DNA of 64,000 nucleotides from Dehalococcoidia bacterium (lineage in GTDB: Bacteria > Chloroflexota > Dehalococcoidia > DSTF01 > JALHUB01): positions 22,873-86,872 of the forward strand of contig JASEFU010000009.1 in NCBI GenBank assembly GCA_030018455.1, written 5' to 3'. A program made the position numbers and the translations under genes. The notes beneath the pieces were generated by a model. It was not told the origin of the DNA and made no database searches. It saw nothing but the letters and a program-made list of their open reading frames with translations. How positions within the stretch are numbered: position 1 is the first letter of the stretch; the number at the start of each line of letters is the position of its first letter. Of the stretch, positions 51,644 to 61,280 are shown one piece after another.

Positions 51644-52608
51644 TGCCTCTACCCGATGCAACAGAGAGATGGACGATGGCAATCAATGAGGTGACTATCG
51701 GCGCCGGCCCCGATGACGGCGGCACCCGGAAGTCGACGGTAAGGGTAGGAGGCGAGAAGGCCCTCCCTTACATGCACTTCGAGGGGCCCACGCCCAACCG
51801 CACCGTCGTCGCCATGGAAGTCTGGGACTGCCCGCCCGCGGACTGGGCGCCTTCGCTCGTCGACGCGCTTGGCGACGTCGTCAACTCACCCGCCGAGTGG
51901 GCGAAAGCCTGCGAAGAGAAGTTCGGCGCAGAGATGATCTGCCTGACGCTGAAGGGCGCCCACCCCGAATTCGGCGACGCCTCACCGGACGATTCCGCCG
52001 CCGTCGTGAAGTCGGTCCTCGCGGCCACCGGCCTGCCCCTCATCATCTGGGGCTGTGATCACGACGAGAAGGACAACCTGGTCTTGCCGAAGTGCAGCCA
52101 GGCGGCCGCCGGCGAACGCTGCCTCATCGGGACGATCAAGGACGACAACTACAAGACACTCACGGCCGCCTGCCTGGCAGACGGACACAACCTCATCGGC
52201 GAAAGCCCGATCGACATCAACATAGCCAAGCAGGTCAACATCCTCGCCTCCGATATGGGGTTCCCCCTGGAGCGCATGGTCATGTTCCCGTCCACCGGCG
52301 CCCTCGGCTACGGCATCGAGTACGTCTACTCGATTCAGGAGCGGGGCCGTCTCGCCGCGCTGGGCGGCGACAAGATGATGGCGATGCCGGTCATCTGCCA
52401 GGTCGGCCAGGAGGCGTGGCGGGCCAAGGAGGCGAAGGCGACGGCCGAGGAATTCCCCCAGTGGGGCAACGAGACCGACCGCGGCGCGCTTTGGGAGATG
52501 ACGACGGCGGTTACCTTGCTCCAGGCCGGCGCCGACATAATCGTAATGCGGCACCCCAAGGCGGTCGCCGCAACGAAGAAGGTGATCGCGCAACTGATGA
52601 AGGACTGA
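51643..52608 (+). CDS. acsD: Corrinoid iron-sulfur protein small subunit
   Basis: A 321-residue TIM-barrel subunit (CdhD-like) of CoFeSP with MHFEGPTPNRTVVAMEVWD and GLPLIIWGCDHDEKDNLV blocks. It has no cluster; together with AcsC it positions the corrinoid cofactor. The ATG is coupled to the preceding ATPase gene and preceded by GGAGGAAG. A weak hairpin (52612-52635) sits between it and acsE. Confidence 0.92.
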   Translation: MPLPDATERWTMAINEVTIGAGPDDGGTRKSTVRVGGEKALPYMHFEGPTPNRTVVAMEVWDCPPADWAPSLVDALGDVVNSPAEWAKACEEKFGAEMICLTLKGAHPEFGDASPDDSAAVVKSVLAATGLPLIIWGCDHDEKDNLVLPKCSQAAAGERCLIGTIKDDNYKTLTAACLADGHNLIGESPIDINIAKQVNILASDMGFPLERMVMFPSTGALGYGIEYVYSIQERGRLAALGGDKMMAMPVICQVGQEAWRAKEAKATAEEFPQWGNETDRGALWEMTTAVTLLQAGADIIVMRHPKAVAATKKVIAQLMKD

Positions 52609-52669
52609 CCGGAGCCGAGGCCATTCGCCCGGCTCTCCTTATGAGCAGCATCTAGATAAGGAGATGTCC

Positions 52670-53473
52670 ATGATCGTAATCGGTGAACGGATCAATGGCA
52701 TGTTCACGTCCATCGGCGACGCCATCGCAGCCAAGGACAAGAAGCCGGTCCAAGAGATGGCGGAGAAACAGCTCGCCGCCGGCGCCGACGTGCTCGATAT
52801 CAATGTCGGCACCAGGGTCCCCAAGGCGGAGCGGCCCGAAGTAATGAAGTGGCTCGTGGAAGCGACCCGGGAGGTCACGAACGCCCCCCTTGCCATCGAC
52901 AATCCGAACATCGAGGTCGTCCGCGCCGGACTGGAAGCAGCCTGCAGCAAGGGCCCCGCAATCATCAACTCCACTACCGGCGCCCAGGACAAGCTGGACC
53001 CGTTCATGGACCTGGCAAAGGAGTTCGGCACGGGCATCATCGGCCTCGCCATCGACGAGAACGGGATCGCCAACACGGTAGACGGCAAGGTCGAAATCGG
53101 GATGCGCATCGTCGCCGCCGCCATGGAAAAGGACGTGCCGGTGGAGGAAGTCTATCTCGACCCCATCATCCTTCCCGTCAAGACCGACCAGACCTCGCCC
53201 AAGGTCACGCTGGAGACAATCGCCCAGTTCAAGATGCTCTCCGACCCGCCGCCGCGCGTCGTCGTCGGACTGAGCAACGTTAGCCAGCAGGCGGCCGAGC
53301 GGTCGCTGATAAACCGCACCTTCCTGGTGATGGCCATCGCCGCCGGCATGGACGCTAGCATTCACGACCCTCTCGACGAGGTGTTGATGAATGAAATGAT
53401 CACGGCTGAGCTCCTGATGAATAAGAGCATTTACAGTGACTCTTATCTCAGGGCGTATATGCAAAACCGGTAA
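52670..53473 (+). CDS. acsE: Methyl-THF:corrinoid iron-sulfur protein methyltransferase
   Basis: A 267-residue pterin-binding TIM barrel. GADVLDINVGTR is the pterin-site motif, and GERINGMF opens the barrel. It moves the methyl group from methyl-tetrahydrofolate to CoFeSP. AAGGAG ends 6 bases before ATG 52670, so that start is better than ATG 52664. The 3' end and the following 36 bases are unusually AT-rich, perhaps aiding fhs translation. Confidence 0.93.
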   Translation: MIVIGERINGMFTSIGDAIAAKDKKPVQEMAEKQLAAGADVLDINVGTRVPKAERPEVMKWLVEATREVTNAPLAIDNPNIEVVRAGLEAACSKGPAIINSTTGAQDKLDPFMDLAKEFGTGIIGLAIDENGIANTVDGKVEIGMRIVAAAMEKDVPVEEVYLDPIILPVKTDQTSPKVTLETIAQFKMLSDPPPRVVVGLSNVSQQAAERSLINRTFLVMAIAAGMDASIHDPLDEVLMNEMITAELLMNKSIYSDSYLRAYMQNR

Positions 53474-53509
53474 TAAGCATAGTCAATAAACAAGGAACGG
53501 AGGAAAAAC

Positions 53510-55285
53510 GTGGTAGTCAAAGTAGACCTCGACCCAGTGAAGTTGAAGGACTGGCAGATCGCCGAGGCTGCGGAGGCGTGGATGAAGCCCTTCCTCCAGT
53601 TGGGAGAGGAGCTCGGACTGCAGGGAGAAGAGCTTATCCCCATGGGCAAGTACGTGGGGAAGATCGACTACCAGCTCGCGCTGGAACGACTCAAGAACCA
53701 GCCGCAGGCGAAGTACATCGACGTTACGGCCATCACGCCCACGCCGTTGGGCGAAGGGAAGACCACCACACTGATGGGCCTCGTCGATGGACTGGCGCAC
53801 ATCGGCAAGAGGGTTGTCGGCGCCATCCGCCAGCCGAGCAGCGGGCCCACGTTCAACATCAAGGGATCGGCGGCAGGCGGCGGCCTTGCCCAGTGCATCC
53901 CCCTGACCGACCTTTCCCTCGGCCTCACCGGCGACATCAATGCCGTCACCAACGCCCACAACCTGGCCATGGTCGCCATCACCTCGCGCATGCAGCACGA
54001 AGCCAACTACAGCGATGAGCGGCTGGCCAAGATCGGGCTGCGACGCCTGGACATCGACCCCAACCGCGTCGAGATGAAGTGGGCGATCGACTTCTGCGCC
54101 CAGGCCCTGCGCAACATCACCATCGGCAAGGGCGGCAAGATGGACGGCTTCGAGATGGAGTCGGGCTTCCAGATCACCGTCTCCAGCGAAGTGATGGCCA
54201 TGCTGGCGGTCGCCACCGACCTGGCCGACTTCCGCAAGCGGATGGGACGCATCGTCGTCGCCTACGATAAGAACGGCAACGAGGTCACCACCGCTGACCT
54301 CGAGGTCGACGGCGCCATGACGGCATGGATGGTCAACGCGCTCAAGCCGAACCTGATGCAGACCGTCTACGGGCAGCCCGTGTTCGTGCACGCGGGGCCG
54401 TTCGCCAACATCGCCATCGGCCAGAGCTCGATCATCGCCGACCGCGTTGCCTCTCGGCTCACCGACTACCTGGTGACGGAGAGCGGCTTTGCCGCCGACA
54501 TCGGGTTCGAGAAGTTCTGGAACCTCAAGTGCCGCTTCTCCGGCCTCGTCCCCGACGCCGTGGTCATCGTGGCCACCATCCGCGCCCTCAAGATGCACGG
54601 CGGCGGCCCAGCGGTCAAACCTGGCATCCCCCTCGACGACGCTTATGTCAAGGAGAACCTGCCTTTAGTCGAGGCCGGTTGCCAGAACCTCATCGCCCAC
54701 ATCGAGACGGTCAAGAAGGCGGGCGTGCGGCCTGTCGTCTGCGTCAACAGCTTCCACACCGACACCGAAGCCGAGATCGCGCTCGTGCGGCGTATCGCCG
54801 AGGAAAACGGCGCCCTTTGCGCCTTCTCGTCGCACTGGCTGCACGGCGGCGAGGGCGCCGTCGAGCTGGCGGAGGCCGTCGTCCAGGCCTGCGAGGAGAA
54901 GAACAACTTCCGCTTCCTGTACGACCTCAAGACCCCGCTGCGAAAGCGCATCGAGCTTATCGCCAAGGAAGTGTACGGCGCCGATGGCGTCACCTACTCC
55001 GACGTCGCGCTCGAGAAGGCCAAGCGGTTCGAGGCCGACCCCGCTTCTTCGGAGCTCGGCACCTGCATGGTGAAGACGCACCTCAGCCTCTCGCACGACC
55101 CGGACGTCAAGGGCCGCCCGAAGGGCTGGGAACTGCCCATCCGCGATATCCTGACCTTCAAGGGCGCGGGCTTCATCGTACCCGTTGCCGGCGCGATCAC
55201 CCTCATGCCCGGCACCGGCTCCGACCCCGCATACCGGAAGATCGACGTCGACGTCGAGACGGGGAAGGTGAGGGGCCTGTTCTAG
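53510..55285 (+). CDS. fhs: Formate-tetrahydrofolate ligase
   Basis: A 591-residue formyl-THF synthetase, somewhat longer than the usual ~560. The P-loop [10 protein letters not shown] is near residue 80, with [13 protein letters not shown] further on, and it ends in an intact C-terminus. It condenses formate and THF with ATP. GTG 53510 follows GGAGGAAAAA. The stop codon is in the loop of a 12-bp hairpin. Confidence 0.94.
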   Translation: MVVKVDLDPVKLKDWQIAEAAEAWMKPFLQLGEELGLQGEELIPMGKYVGKIDYQLALERLKNQPQAKYIDVTAITPTPLGEGKTTTLMGLVDGLAHIGKRVVGAIRQPSSGPTFNIKGSAAGGGLAQCIPLTDLSLGLTGDINAVTNAHNLAMVAITSRMQHEANYSDERLAKIGLRRLDIDPNRVEMKWAIDFCAQALRNITIGKGGKMDGFEMESGFQITVSSEVMAMLAVATDLADFRKRMGRIVVAYDKNGNEVTTADLEVDGAMTAWMVNALKPNLMQTVYGQPVFVHAGPFANIAIGQSSIIADRVASRLTDYLVTESGFAADIGFEKFWNLKCRFSGLVPDAVVIVATIRALKMHGGGPAVKPGIPLDDAYVKENLPLVEAGCQNLIAHIETVKKAGVRPVVCVNSFHTDTEAEIALVRRIAEENGALCAFSSHWLHGGEGAVELAEAVVQACEEKNNFRFLYDLKTPLRKRIELIAKEVYGADGVTYSDVALEKAKRFEADPASSELGTCMVKTHLSLSHDPDVKGRPKGWELPIRDILTFKGAGFIVPVAGAITLMPGTGSDPAYRKIDVDVETGKVRGLF

Positions 55286-55296
55286 GCCCCTCACCT
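55266..55296 (+). promoter_or_regulatory. Intraoperonic hairpin at the fhs stop
   Basis: AGGTGAGGGGCC (55266-55277) pairs perfectly with GGCCCCTCACCT (55285-55296), loop TGTTCTA, with the TAG stop reaching into the loop. No T-run follows. A second short hairpin (CGCCGC with GCGGCG) comes next. A processing or stability element between fhs and folD is possible. Confidence 0.5.
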
Positions 55297-55342
55297 CGCG
55301 CCGCCTCGAGCGGCGGGACTGTTGGGAAAGGAATACAGCGTT

Positions 55343-56230
55343 ATGACTGCGACAATCATCGACGGCAAGCAGGTCGCCGAGAGCATCAGGGCCGAGATCA
55401 AGGAAGAGGTCGCCAAACTTGCCGAAAAGGGCATCGTCCCCGGGCTCGGCGTCGTCCTCGTCGGCGAAGACCCGGCCTCCATCTCCTACGTGACGGCGAA
55501 AGAGCGCACCTGCGAGGAGCTCGGCATCTACTCAGACGACAACCGTCTTCCCGCGGACACCTCGCAGGAAGAGCTGATGGCGCTCATCCGCAAGCTGAAC
55601 GCCGACCCCAAGATCAACGGCATCCTCGTTCAGTTGCCGCTGCCCAAGCACCTGGACGAGGCGGAAGTGCTGATGGCCATCGACCCCGATAAAGACGTCG
55701 ATGGCTTTCATCCCACAAATGTTGGCAAAATGGTAGTGGGAGGAAAAGCGTTTCTCCCCTGCACGCCCCACGGCGTGATCCAACTGCTGCTCCGCAGCGG
55801 GGTCAAGATCGAGGGGTCACACACCGTGATCGTCGGGAGGAGCAACATCGTCGGCAGACCGCTCATGAACATGCTCACCCAGAAGAGCCCGACAGGCAAC
55901 GCGACGGTGACTGTCTGTCACACCCGCACCCGCGATGTCGCCTACCACACAAGGCAGGCCGACATCATCGTCGCCGCCGCCGGCGCGCCCAACATGATCA
56001 CCGCCGACATGGTAAAAGAAGGCGTCGCCGTGATAGACGTCGGTGTCAACAGGGTGGAGGACGCGACGAAAAAGAGCGGCTTCCGCCTCGTCGGCGACGT
56101 CGATTTCGAGGGCGTGAAGGAGAAGGCAAGCTTCATCACGCCCGTTCCCGGCGGCGTCGGCCCCATGACGATCACTATGTTGATGTACAACACGGTCGAA
56201 TCGGCGAAGCGGGCGGCGGGTATCTCCTGA
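55343..56230 (+). CDS. folD: Bifunctional methylene-THF dehydrogenase/cyclohydrolase
   Basis: A 295-residue FolD. The catalytic Tyr49-x3-Lys53 pair lies in SYVTAKERTCEE, and the binding loop is VIVGRSNIVGRPL, followed by PVPGGVGPMTITML. It turns formyl-THF into methenyl- then methylene-THF. ATG 55343 has AAAGGAA ahead. It sits next to fhs, giving the pathway order fhs-folD. Confidence 0.93.
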   Translation: MTATIIDGKQVAESIRAEIKEEVAKLAEKGIVPGLGVVLVGEDPASISYVTAKERTCEELGIYSDDNRLPADTSQEELMALIRKLNADPKINGILVQLPLPKHLDEAEVLMAIDPDKDVDGFHPTNVGKMVVGGKAFLPCTPHGVIQLLLRSGVKIEGSHTVIVGRSNIVGRPLMNMLTQKSPTGNATVTVCHTRTRDVAYHTRQADIIVAAAGAPNMITADMVKEGVAVIDVGVNRVEDATKKSGFRLVGDVDFEGVKEKASFITPVPGGVGPMTITMLMYNTVESAKRAAGIS

Positions 56231-56252
56231 TAGCTAGCGAGGAGAGAGGGAT

Positions 56253-57143
56253 ATGGCGAAGACACAGGAGCGCCCTGTGATCTGGCTCCAGGCGGCCGGT
56301 TGCAGCGGCTGCTCCGTATCGGTACTGAACAGCGTGAGCCCGAAGATCCAGAACGTGCTGGTAGACGAGGTGGTCCCCGGCCAGCACGTCAGCCTGCGCT
56401 TCCACCCCACTGTGATGGCAGGCTCAGGCGAGATGACGCTGGAAGTCATCGAGGAGACCAAGCAGCAATCCGCGGGCGCCTACTTCCTCGTCGTCGAAGG
56501 CGCCGTTCCCACGGCCTCCGGAGGGGGCTACGGCACGCTGGGCGAAAGGGGAGACAGGGAGCTGACCATCGCCGAGCAGGTGGAAGACCTGGGGCGCAAA
56601 GCCGCGGCGGTGATCGCCCTCGGCACGTGCGCCGCTTTCGGCGGCATCCCCGCCGGCAAGCCCAATCCCACCGGCTGCGTGAGCGTGAAAGCCTTCTTCG
56701 ACTCGAAAGGCGTGGCCACGCCCGTCATCAACGTGCCGGGCTGTCCTCCTCACCCGGACTGGTTCGTCGGCGCCCTGGCCAGCGTACTCCTCACAGGCCT
56801 TCCCAAGCCGGGCGACCTCGACGCGCTCCTCCGGCCGAAGGCCTTCTACGGCCCGCTTGTCCACGAGCACTGCCCGCGTCGCGCCTATTTCGACGAGGGC
56901 AAGTTCGCCAAGAAGCTGAGCGACCCCGGCTGCCTGCTGGAGTTGGGCTGCAAGGGCCCCGTCACCCACGCCGACTGCTCGTTGCGGCTGTGGAACGGCG
57001 GCGTCAACTGGTGCATCGGCGTTGGGTCGCCCTGCCACGGCTGCGTGGAGCCCGGCTTCCCCGATGTCCTGGCGCCCCTCTACGAAAAGCTTGATGAGGC
57101 GACCCTTGCCAACATCGGCGCCTCGCCAGAGAAGGGTGGTTGA
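56253..57143 (+). CDS. [NiFe]-hydrogenase small subunit (group 1/2-like, no Tat signal)
   Basis: A 296-residue small subunit. The proximal cluster starts with Cys17 and Cys20 (AAGCSGCSVSVLN), then GTCAAFGG and PGCPPHP. The C-terminal region with HEHCPRRAYFDE, CLLELGCKGP and CIGVGSPCHGC supplies medial and distal clusters. The chain begins MAKTQERPVIW, with no twin-arginine signal, so it should be cytoplasmic. It lies between folD and the large subunit. Confidence 0.88.
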   Translation: MAKTQERPVIWLQAAGCSGCSVSVLNSVSPKIQNVLVDEVVPGQHVSLRFHPTVMAGSGEMTLEVIEETKQQSAGAYFLVVEGAVPTASGGGYGTLGERGDRELTIAEQVEDLGRKAAAVIALGTCAAFGGIPAGKPNPTGCVSVKAFFDSKGVATPVINVPGCPPHPDWFVGALASVLLTGLPKPGDLDALLRPKAFYGPLVHEHCPRRAYFDEGKFAKKLSDPGCLLELGCKGPVTHADCSLRLWNGGVNWCIGVGSPCHGCVEPGFPDVLAPLYEKLDEATLANIGASPEKGG

Positions 57144-57146
57144 GAA

Positions 57147-58709
57147 GTGGGCAAGATAGTCATCGACCCGATTACCCGCATCGAGGGGCACCTCAAAATC
57201 GAAGTGATCGTCGACGACGGCGAGGTGAAGGAGGCCAGAAGCTCCGGCACCCTGTTCCGCGGCCTCGAGCTGATACTCAAAGGAAGAGACCCGCGCGACG
57301 CCCAGCGCATCACCCAACGCATCTGCGGAGTCTGCCCCACCGGGCACGCCATGGCATCGACGCTCAACCTGGACAGCGCCTTTGGCGTCGACGGCAAGAT
57401 TCCGGAGAACGGGCGCATCATCCGCAACCTCATCCTCGGGAGCAATTACCTCCAGTCGCACATTCTTCACTTCTACCATCTGGCCGCGCTCGACTACGTT
57501 GACGTGACCGCCGTGGCCGGCTACGAAGGGTCGGACCCCGGGCTCAACTCCGTCAAGCGGTTCATAGAGCGAGGCGAGCTGGGGCCGTTCGTCCCCCGCT
57601 ACGAGGGCGACTATCGGCTGTCTCCGGAAACGAACCGCCAGGCGGTGGCGCACTATCTCCAGGCGCTCGACATCCGCCGCAAGGCGCACGAGATGCTCGC
57701 TCTCTTCGGCGGCAAGATGCCGCACAACGTAGGGATCGTCCCCGGCGGCGTAACGGAAGTGCCGACCGTGGACAAGATCGCCGCATTCCTCTGGCGTCTG
57801 AACGAGATACGCAGCTTCATCGACACCGTCTACATTCCAGACGTTATCGCCGTCGCCACGGCCTACGCCGACCACTTCCAAATCGGGCGCGGCTGCGGCA
57901 GATTCCTGAGCTATGGCGTGTTCGACCTCGACGGCAGCGAGACCAACCTGGTCAAGCGCAAGCGGCTGCTCCCGAGCGGCACCGTGGCCGCCGACGACCT
58001 GCAACCGAAAGACCTGGAACCGGCCAAGATACATGAAGAGGTGCGCCACTCCTGGTACGCCGATTCCTCCAGCGGGCGCCATCCCTCCCAGGGCGAAACG
58101 TCGCCGCAACTGGGGAAGGACGGCGCCTACTCCTGGCTGAAATCGCCGCGCTACGACGGACAGGTGCACGAGGTCGGGCCGCTGGCGCGAATGCTCGTCG
58201 CTTACGTCCGCGGCAACGAGACGGCGAAGAGCCTCGTCGACGGCGCCCTCTCCGCCCTCGAAGCGCCGGTGACCGCTCTGTTCTCGGCGCTGGGACGCCA
58301 CGCCGCCCGCGCCCTCGAGACCAAGCTCGTCGCCGACGCAATGGCCGGATGGGTGCTGCAACTCAAGCCCGGAGAGCCGGTCTACGCCGAGTACGAGCTG
58401 CCGGACGAAGCGGAGGGGATGGGTCTCACCGAGGCGGCACGGGGAGCGCTCGGCCACTGGATTTCCATCAAGGACGGGCGCATCGCCAACTACCAGTGCG
58501 TCGTTCCGACCACCTGGAACGCCTCGCCCCGCGACGACCGCGACCAGCCGGGGCCCATAGAGCAGGCCCTTCAGGGCACCAAAGTAAAAGACGAGAGCAA
58601 CCCGTTCGAAGTGGTGCGCGTCGTGCGCTCCTTCGATCCGTGTCTGGCCTGTGCCGTGCACCTCATAACGCCGAAAGGGAGGAGTCTGGGAGAGTTTCGT
58701 GTCTCGTAA
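57147..58709 (+). CDS. [NiFe]-hydrogenase large subunit
   Basis: A 520-residue catalytic subunit. L1 is RICGVCPTGH with Cys60 and Cys63; L2 is DPCLACAVH with Cys499, Cys502 and His505. About 15 residues follow that His and are presumably cut by the downstream protease. All four Ni ligands are present, so it should oxidise H2. It overlaps the protease gene by 11 bases. Confidence 0.9.
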   Translation: MGKIVIDPITRIEGHLKIEVIVDDGEVKEARSSGTLFRGLELILKGRDPRDAQRITQRICGVCPTGHAMASTLNLDSAFGVDGKIPENGRIIRNLILGSNYLQSHILHFYHLAALDYVDVTAVAGYEGSDPGLNSVKRFIERGELGPFVPRYEGDYRLSPETNRQAVAHYLQALDIRRKAHEMLALFGGKMPHNVGIVPGGVTEVPTVDKIAAFLWRLNEIRSFIDTVYIPDVIAVATAYADHFQIGRGCGRFLSYGVFDLDGSETNLVKRKRLLPSGTVAADDLQPKDLEPAKIHEEVRHSWYADSSSGRHPSQGETSPQLGKDGAYSWLKSPRYDGQVHEVGPLARMLVAYVRGNETAKSLVDGALSALEAPVTALFSALGRHAARALETKLVADAMAGWVLQLKPGEPVYAEYELPDEAEGMGLTEAARGALGHWISIKDGRIANYQCVVPTTWNASPRDDRDQPGPIEQALQGTKVKDESNPFEVVRVVRSFDPCLACAVHLITPKGRSLGEFRVS

Positions 58710-59181
58710 GAGGGTCGTGATTGTCGGCGTGGGGAACGTCCTGCTGAAGGACGAGGGCATCGGCGTACACGTGGCGCGCGCCATCCGCGAGATGGGTCTC
58801 GCCTCATCCGACCATGAAGTGCAGGTCATCGACGGAGGGACGTCGCCCGACGCCCTTGACGCCGCAGAAGGCGCCGACAAGCTGATTATCGTCGACGCCG
58901 CCCAGGGCGGAGGCGAGCCGGGCACGGTCTACCGGTTCCGTCCCGACGACGTTTCCGCCGAGCCGAGGCTCCTAACTTCCCTTCACGACCTCGGCCTGCT
59001 GGACAGCCTGAGGATGATGGAGCTCATCGGCAAGCAGCCGCGCGAGACCGTCATCATCGCGGTCGAGCCGGCGGAGATCGCCTGGGGGCTGGAACTTACG
59101 CCCCTGCTGAAGGAAAAGCTGCCGGAAATCGTCCGACGCGTCATCGAGGAGCAATCTTTAACGATAACCAGTGCGCGATAA
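58699..59181 (+). CDS. [NiFe]-hydrogenase maturation protease
   Basis: A 160-residue protease of the HyaD/HybD family: VIVGVGNVLLKDEGIGVHVA at the N-terminus with its Glu, and later the Asp in VDAAQGGGEPG. It would remove the C-terminal tail of the large subunit once nickel is in place. GTG 58699 overlaps the large-subunit gene by 11 bases. Confidence 0.88.
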   Translation: MSRKRVVIVGVGNVLLKDEGIGVHVARAIREMGLASSDHEVQVIDGGTSPDALDAAEGADKLIIVDAAQGGGEPGTVYRFRPDDVSAEPRLLTSLHDLGLLDSLRMMELIGKQPRETVIIAVEPAEIAWGLELTPLLKEKLPEIVRRVIEEQSLTITSAR

Positions 59182-59208
59182 CAATCCGCTAGTTAGAGGG
59201 AGACAAAC

Positions 59209-59886
59209 ATGCTGATCTCCGAACAAAAGCCGATGGAGGAGATACTGGGCTATCTCAACGGCGACCGCTCGGTCTTCCTCCTGGGCTGTGACGGCTGCGC
59301 CCAGGCCTCCCACACCGGTGGGCCCGAAGAGGTGCGCGAGATGCAAGGCCGGCTCGAGGCGGCGGGAAAAACGGTCACCGGCTCCACCGTGCTCGACTTC
59401 CTTTGCGAGAGGGCGCAGGTGAAGCTCGGCCTTGTGCCCTTCGCAGGCCAGGTGGCAGCGGCCGATTCCGTGCTGGTCATGAGCTGCGGCGTCGGGATAC
59501 AGGCGGCCGCCGCGTCCATAGACAAGCCGGTCCATCCCGCCTGCAACACGCTCTCTCTCGGGGGCTCCCGCGGCGAGTGGCAGGGCAGCGAGCGCTGCAT
59601 GGAGTGCGGCGACTGCGTCCTGGAGTGGACGGGAGGCATCTGCCCTCTGACCGCCTGCACGAAGAGCCTGCTCAACGGCCAGTGCGGCGGCGCCAAGAAC
59701 GGCAAATGCGAATTCCAGCCCGATCTGCGCGATTGCGGCTGGCACCTCATCTACGAGCGCCTCCGGAAGCTCAACCGGCTGCAACTGCTGCGAGACGCGC
59801 CCATCAACATCAAGCAATACTCCCGGATGCAACCGCCGAAGGAGATACGCAACACCCCCCGCTGGTCGCTGGACGTGCGGGCGTAA
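59209..59886 (+). CDS. metV: MetV, methylene-THF reductase partner
   Basis: A 225-residue Cys-rich protein of the methylene-tetrahydrofolate reductase C-terminal family (MetV). It has CDGCAQASHTGG early, then a dense CMECGDCVLEWTGGIC cluster region and a late CEFQPDLRDCGW. In acetogens MetV binds MetF and mediates electron flow. GAGGGAGA lies before ATG 59209. It is directly upstream of metF. Confidence 0.85.
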   Translation: MLISEQKPMEEILGYLNGDRSVFLLGCDGCAQASHTGGPEEVREMQGRLEAAGKTVTGSTVLDFLCERAQVKLGLVPFAGQVAAADSVLVMSCGVGIQAAAASIDKPVHPACNTLSLGGSRGEWQGSERCMECGDCVLEWTGGICPLTACTKSLLNGQCGGAKNGKCEFQPDLRDCGWHLIYERLRKLNRLQLLRDAPINIKQYSRMQPPKEIRNTPRWSLDVRA

Positions 59887-59901
59887 GGAGGCCGGCGAAA
59901 C

Positions 59902-60768
59902 ATGAAGCTTACTGAACTCTTCCGACAGGGCAAATTCGTAGTCACTTCCGAGAACGGCCCGCCCAAGGGAACGGACGTTGCGGAGATGCTGGAAAACGCG
60001 GAAGCGATGCGCGGCCGCGTCGACGCCGTCAACATCACCGACCAGCAGAGCTCCGTCATGCGGCTGGGATCGCTTGCCGCCTGCAGCCTTCTCAAGCAGC
60101 GGGGCATCGAGCCTATCTTCCAGGTCACCTGCCGCGATCGCAACCGCATCGCCCTCCAGTCCGACCTCCTCAGCGCCGCCGTCCTCGGCATCGAGAACGT
60201 CCTTTGCCTGACCGGCGACTACGTCGGCCTCGGCGATCACCCCGACGCCAAGCCCGTGTTCGACCTCGATTCCGTCTCACTCCTCGAAACGGTGCGCCGT
60301 CTCCAGAACGGCCACGACCTGGCGAACGAGGAACTCAAAGGCAAGCCGTCCTTCTGCGCCGGAGCTGTCGTCGCGCCCGAAGCCGACCCCGTCGAGCCGC
60401 AGATAATCAAGATGGAAAAGAAGGTGAAGGCCGGCGCCCAGTTCTTCCAAACCCAGGCCGTGTACGACCCCAGGGCGTTCGAGTCGTTCATGGGGCAGGT
60501 GAAGCACCTGAACGTGCCGGTCATGGTGGGCATCGTCCTTCTCAGGTCGGCCGCCATGGCGCGCTTCATGAACAGGAACGTCGCCGGCATCCGTGTCCCC
60601 GATGCGCTCATCGAGGAGATGGACAAGGCGGAAGACCGCACGAAGAAGGGCGTCGAGATCGCGGCTCGGCTCATCCGCGAGATGAAGGGGATGTGCCAGG
60701 GCGTGCACATCATGGCCATCGGCACCGAGAAGCTCGTCCCCGCCATCGTGGACGAGGCTGGCCTATAA
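59902..60768 (+). CDS. metF: Methylenetetrahydrofolate reductase
   Basis: A 288-residue TIM-barrel flavoprotein: TSENGPPKGTD near the start, VTCRDRNRIALQSDLL and LCLTGDYVGLG as substrate/FAD stretches. It reduces methylene-THF to methyl-THF, the substrate of AcsE. It follows metV by 15 bases. No RnfC2-type subunit is nearby, so the electron donor (NADH, ferredoxin, or the neighbouring Nuo-like pair) is open. Confidence 0.92.
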   Translation: MKLTELFRQGKFVVTSENGPPKGTDVAEMLENAEAMRGRVDAVNITDQQSSVMRLGSLAACSLLKQRGIEPIFQVTCRDRNRIALQSDLLSAAVLGIENVLCLTGDYVGLGDHPDAKPVFDLDSVSLLETVRRLQNGHDLANEELKGKPSFCAGAVVAPEADPVEPQIIKMEKKVKAGAQFFQTQAVYDPRAFESFMGQVKHLNVPVMVGIVLLRSAAMARFMNRNVAGIRVPDALIEEMDKAEDRTKKGVEIAARLIREMKGMCQGVHIMAIGTEKLVPAIVDEAGL

Positions 60769-60779
60769 GGATCTCTGGT

Positions 60780-61280
60780 ATGAGGACAACGCAGACTCCG
60801 GCCACTGATCAGCTCGCAGACGTATTCGCCCGCCACGGACGTGAACGCAGCGACCTGATACCGATCCTCCAGGAGGCCCAGGACAAGCTCGGCTATCTCT
60901 CAAAAGAGACGATGCGCGCCATTGCGCGCCAGCTCAGGGTGCCTGCCAGCTCGGTCCTCGGCGTCGCCACCTTTTACGCACAGTTCTATCTGCAGCCGCG
61001 CGGCCGTCACCGCGTTGTCGTCTGCCGCGGCACCGCCTGCCATGTCCGCGGCAGCCGCGAGATAAGGGAGGGCGTGGAGCAGAAGCTGGGCATCCGCGAA
61101 GGCGAGACGACCGAGGATCTTCTCTTCAGCTATGAGACCGTGGCTTGCCTGGGGAACTGCGCCCTGGCGCCCCTCCTGGTGATCGACGACAGGTACCACG
61201 GCCGCATGACCCGCGAGCGGGCAGCGACTATCCTGGATGAGTACTTGCAGGGGGAGGCGCAGGCGCGTGGAACCGATTAG
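60780..61280 (+). CDS. NuoE-like [2Fe-2S] subunit
   Basis: A 166-residue thioredoxin-like ferredoxin subunit. Cluster ligands Cys82, 87, 123 and 127 follow the C-x4-C...C-x3-C pattern. It overlaps the NuoF-like gene by 14 bases. By its place, it is part of a NAD(P)-linked formate dehydrogenase. ATG 60780 is used; a much longer frame upstream is a shadow of metF. Confidence 0.87.
   Translation: MRTTQTPATDQLADVFARHGRERSDLIPILQEAQDKLGYLSKETMRAIARQLRVPASSVLGVATFYAQFYLQPRGRHRVVVCRGTACHVRGSREIREGVEQKLGIREGETTEDLLFSYETVACLGNCALAPLLVIDDRYHGRMTRERAATILDEYLQGEAQARGTD

Noticed and set aside
53410..53509. Internal promoter for fhs in the AT-rich end of acsE
   Set aside because: No -35/-10 pair with acceptable spacing could be made; the low GC content alone is not enough.
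56424..58925. Minus-strand frame of more than 830 codons across the hydrogenase genes
   Set aside because: It mirrors the two hydrogenase subunits codon by codon; GC bias keeps stop codons away. No start signal or family features.
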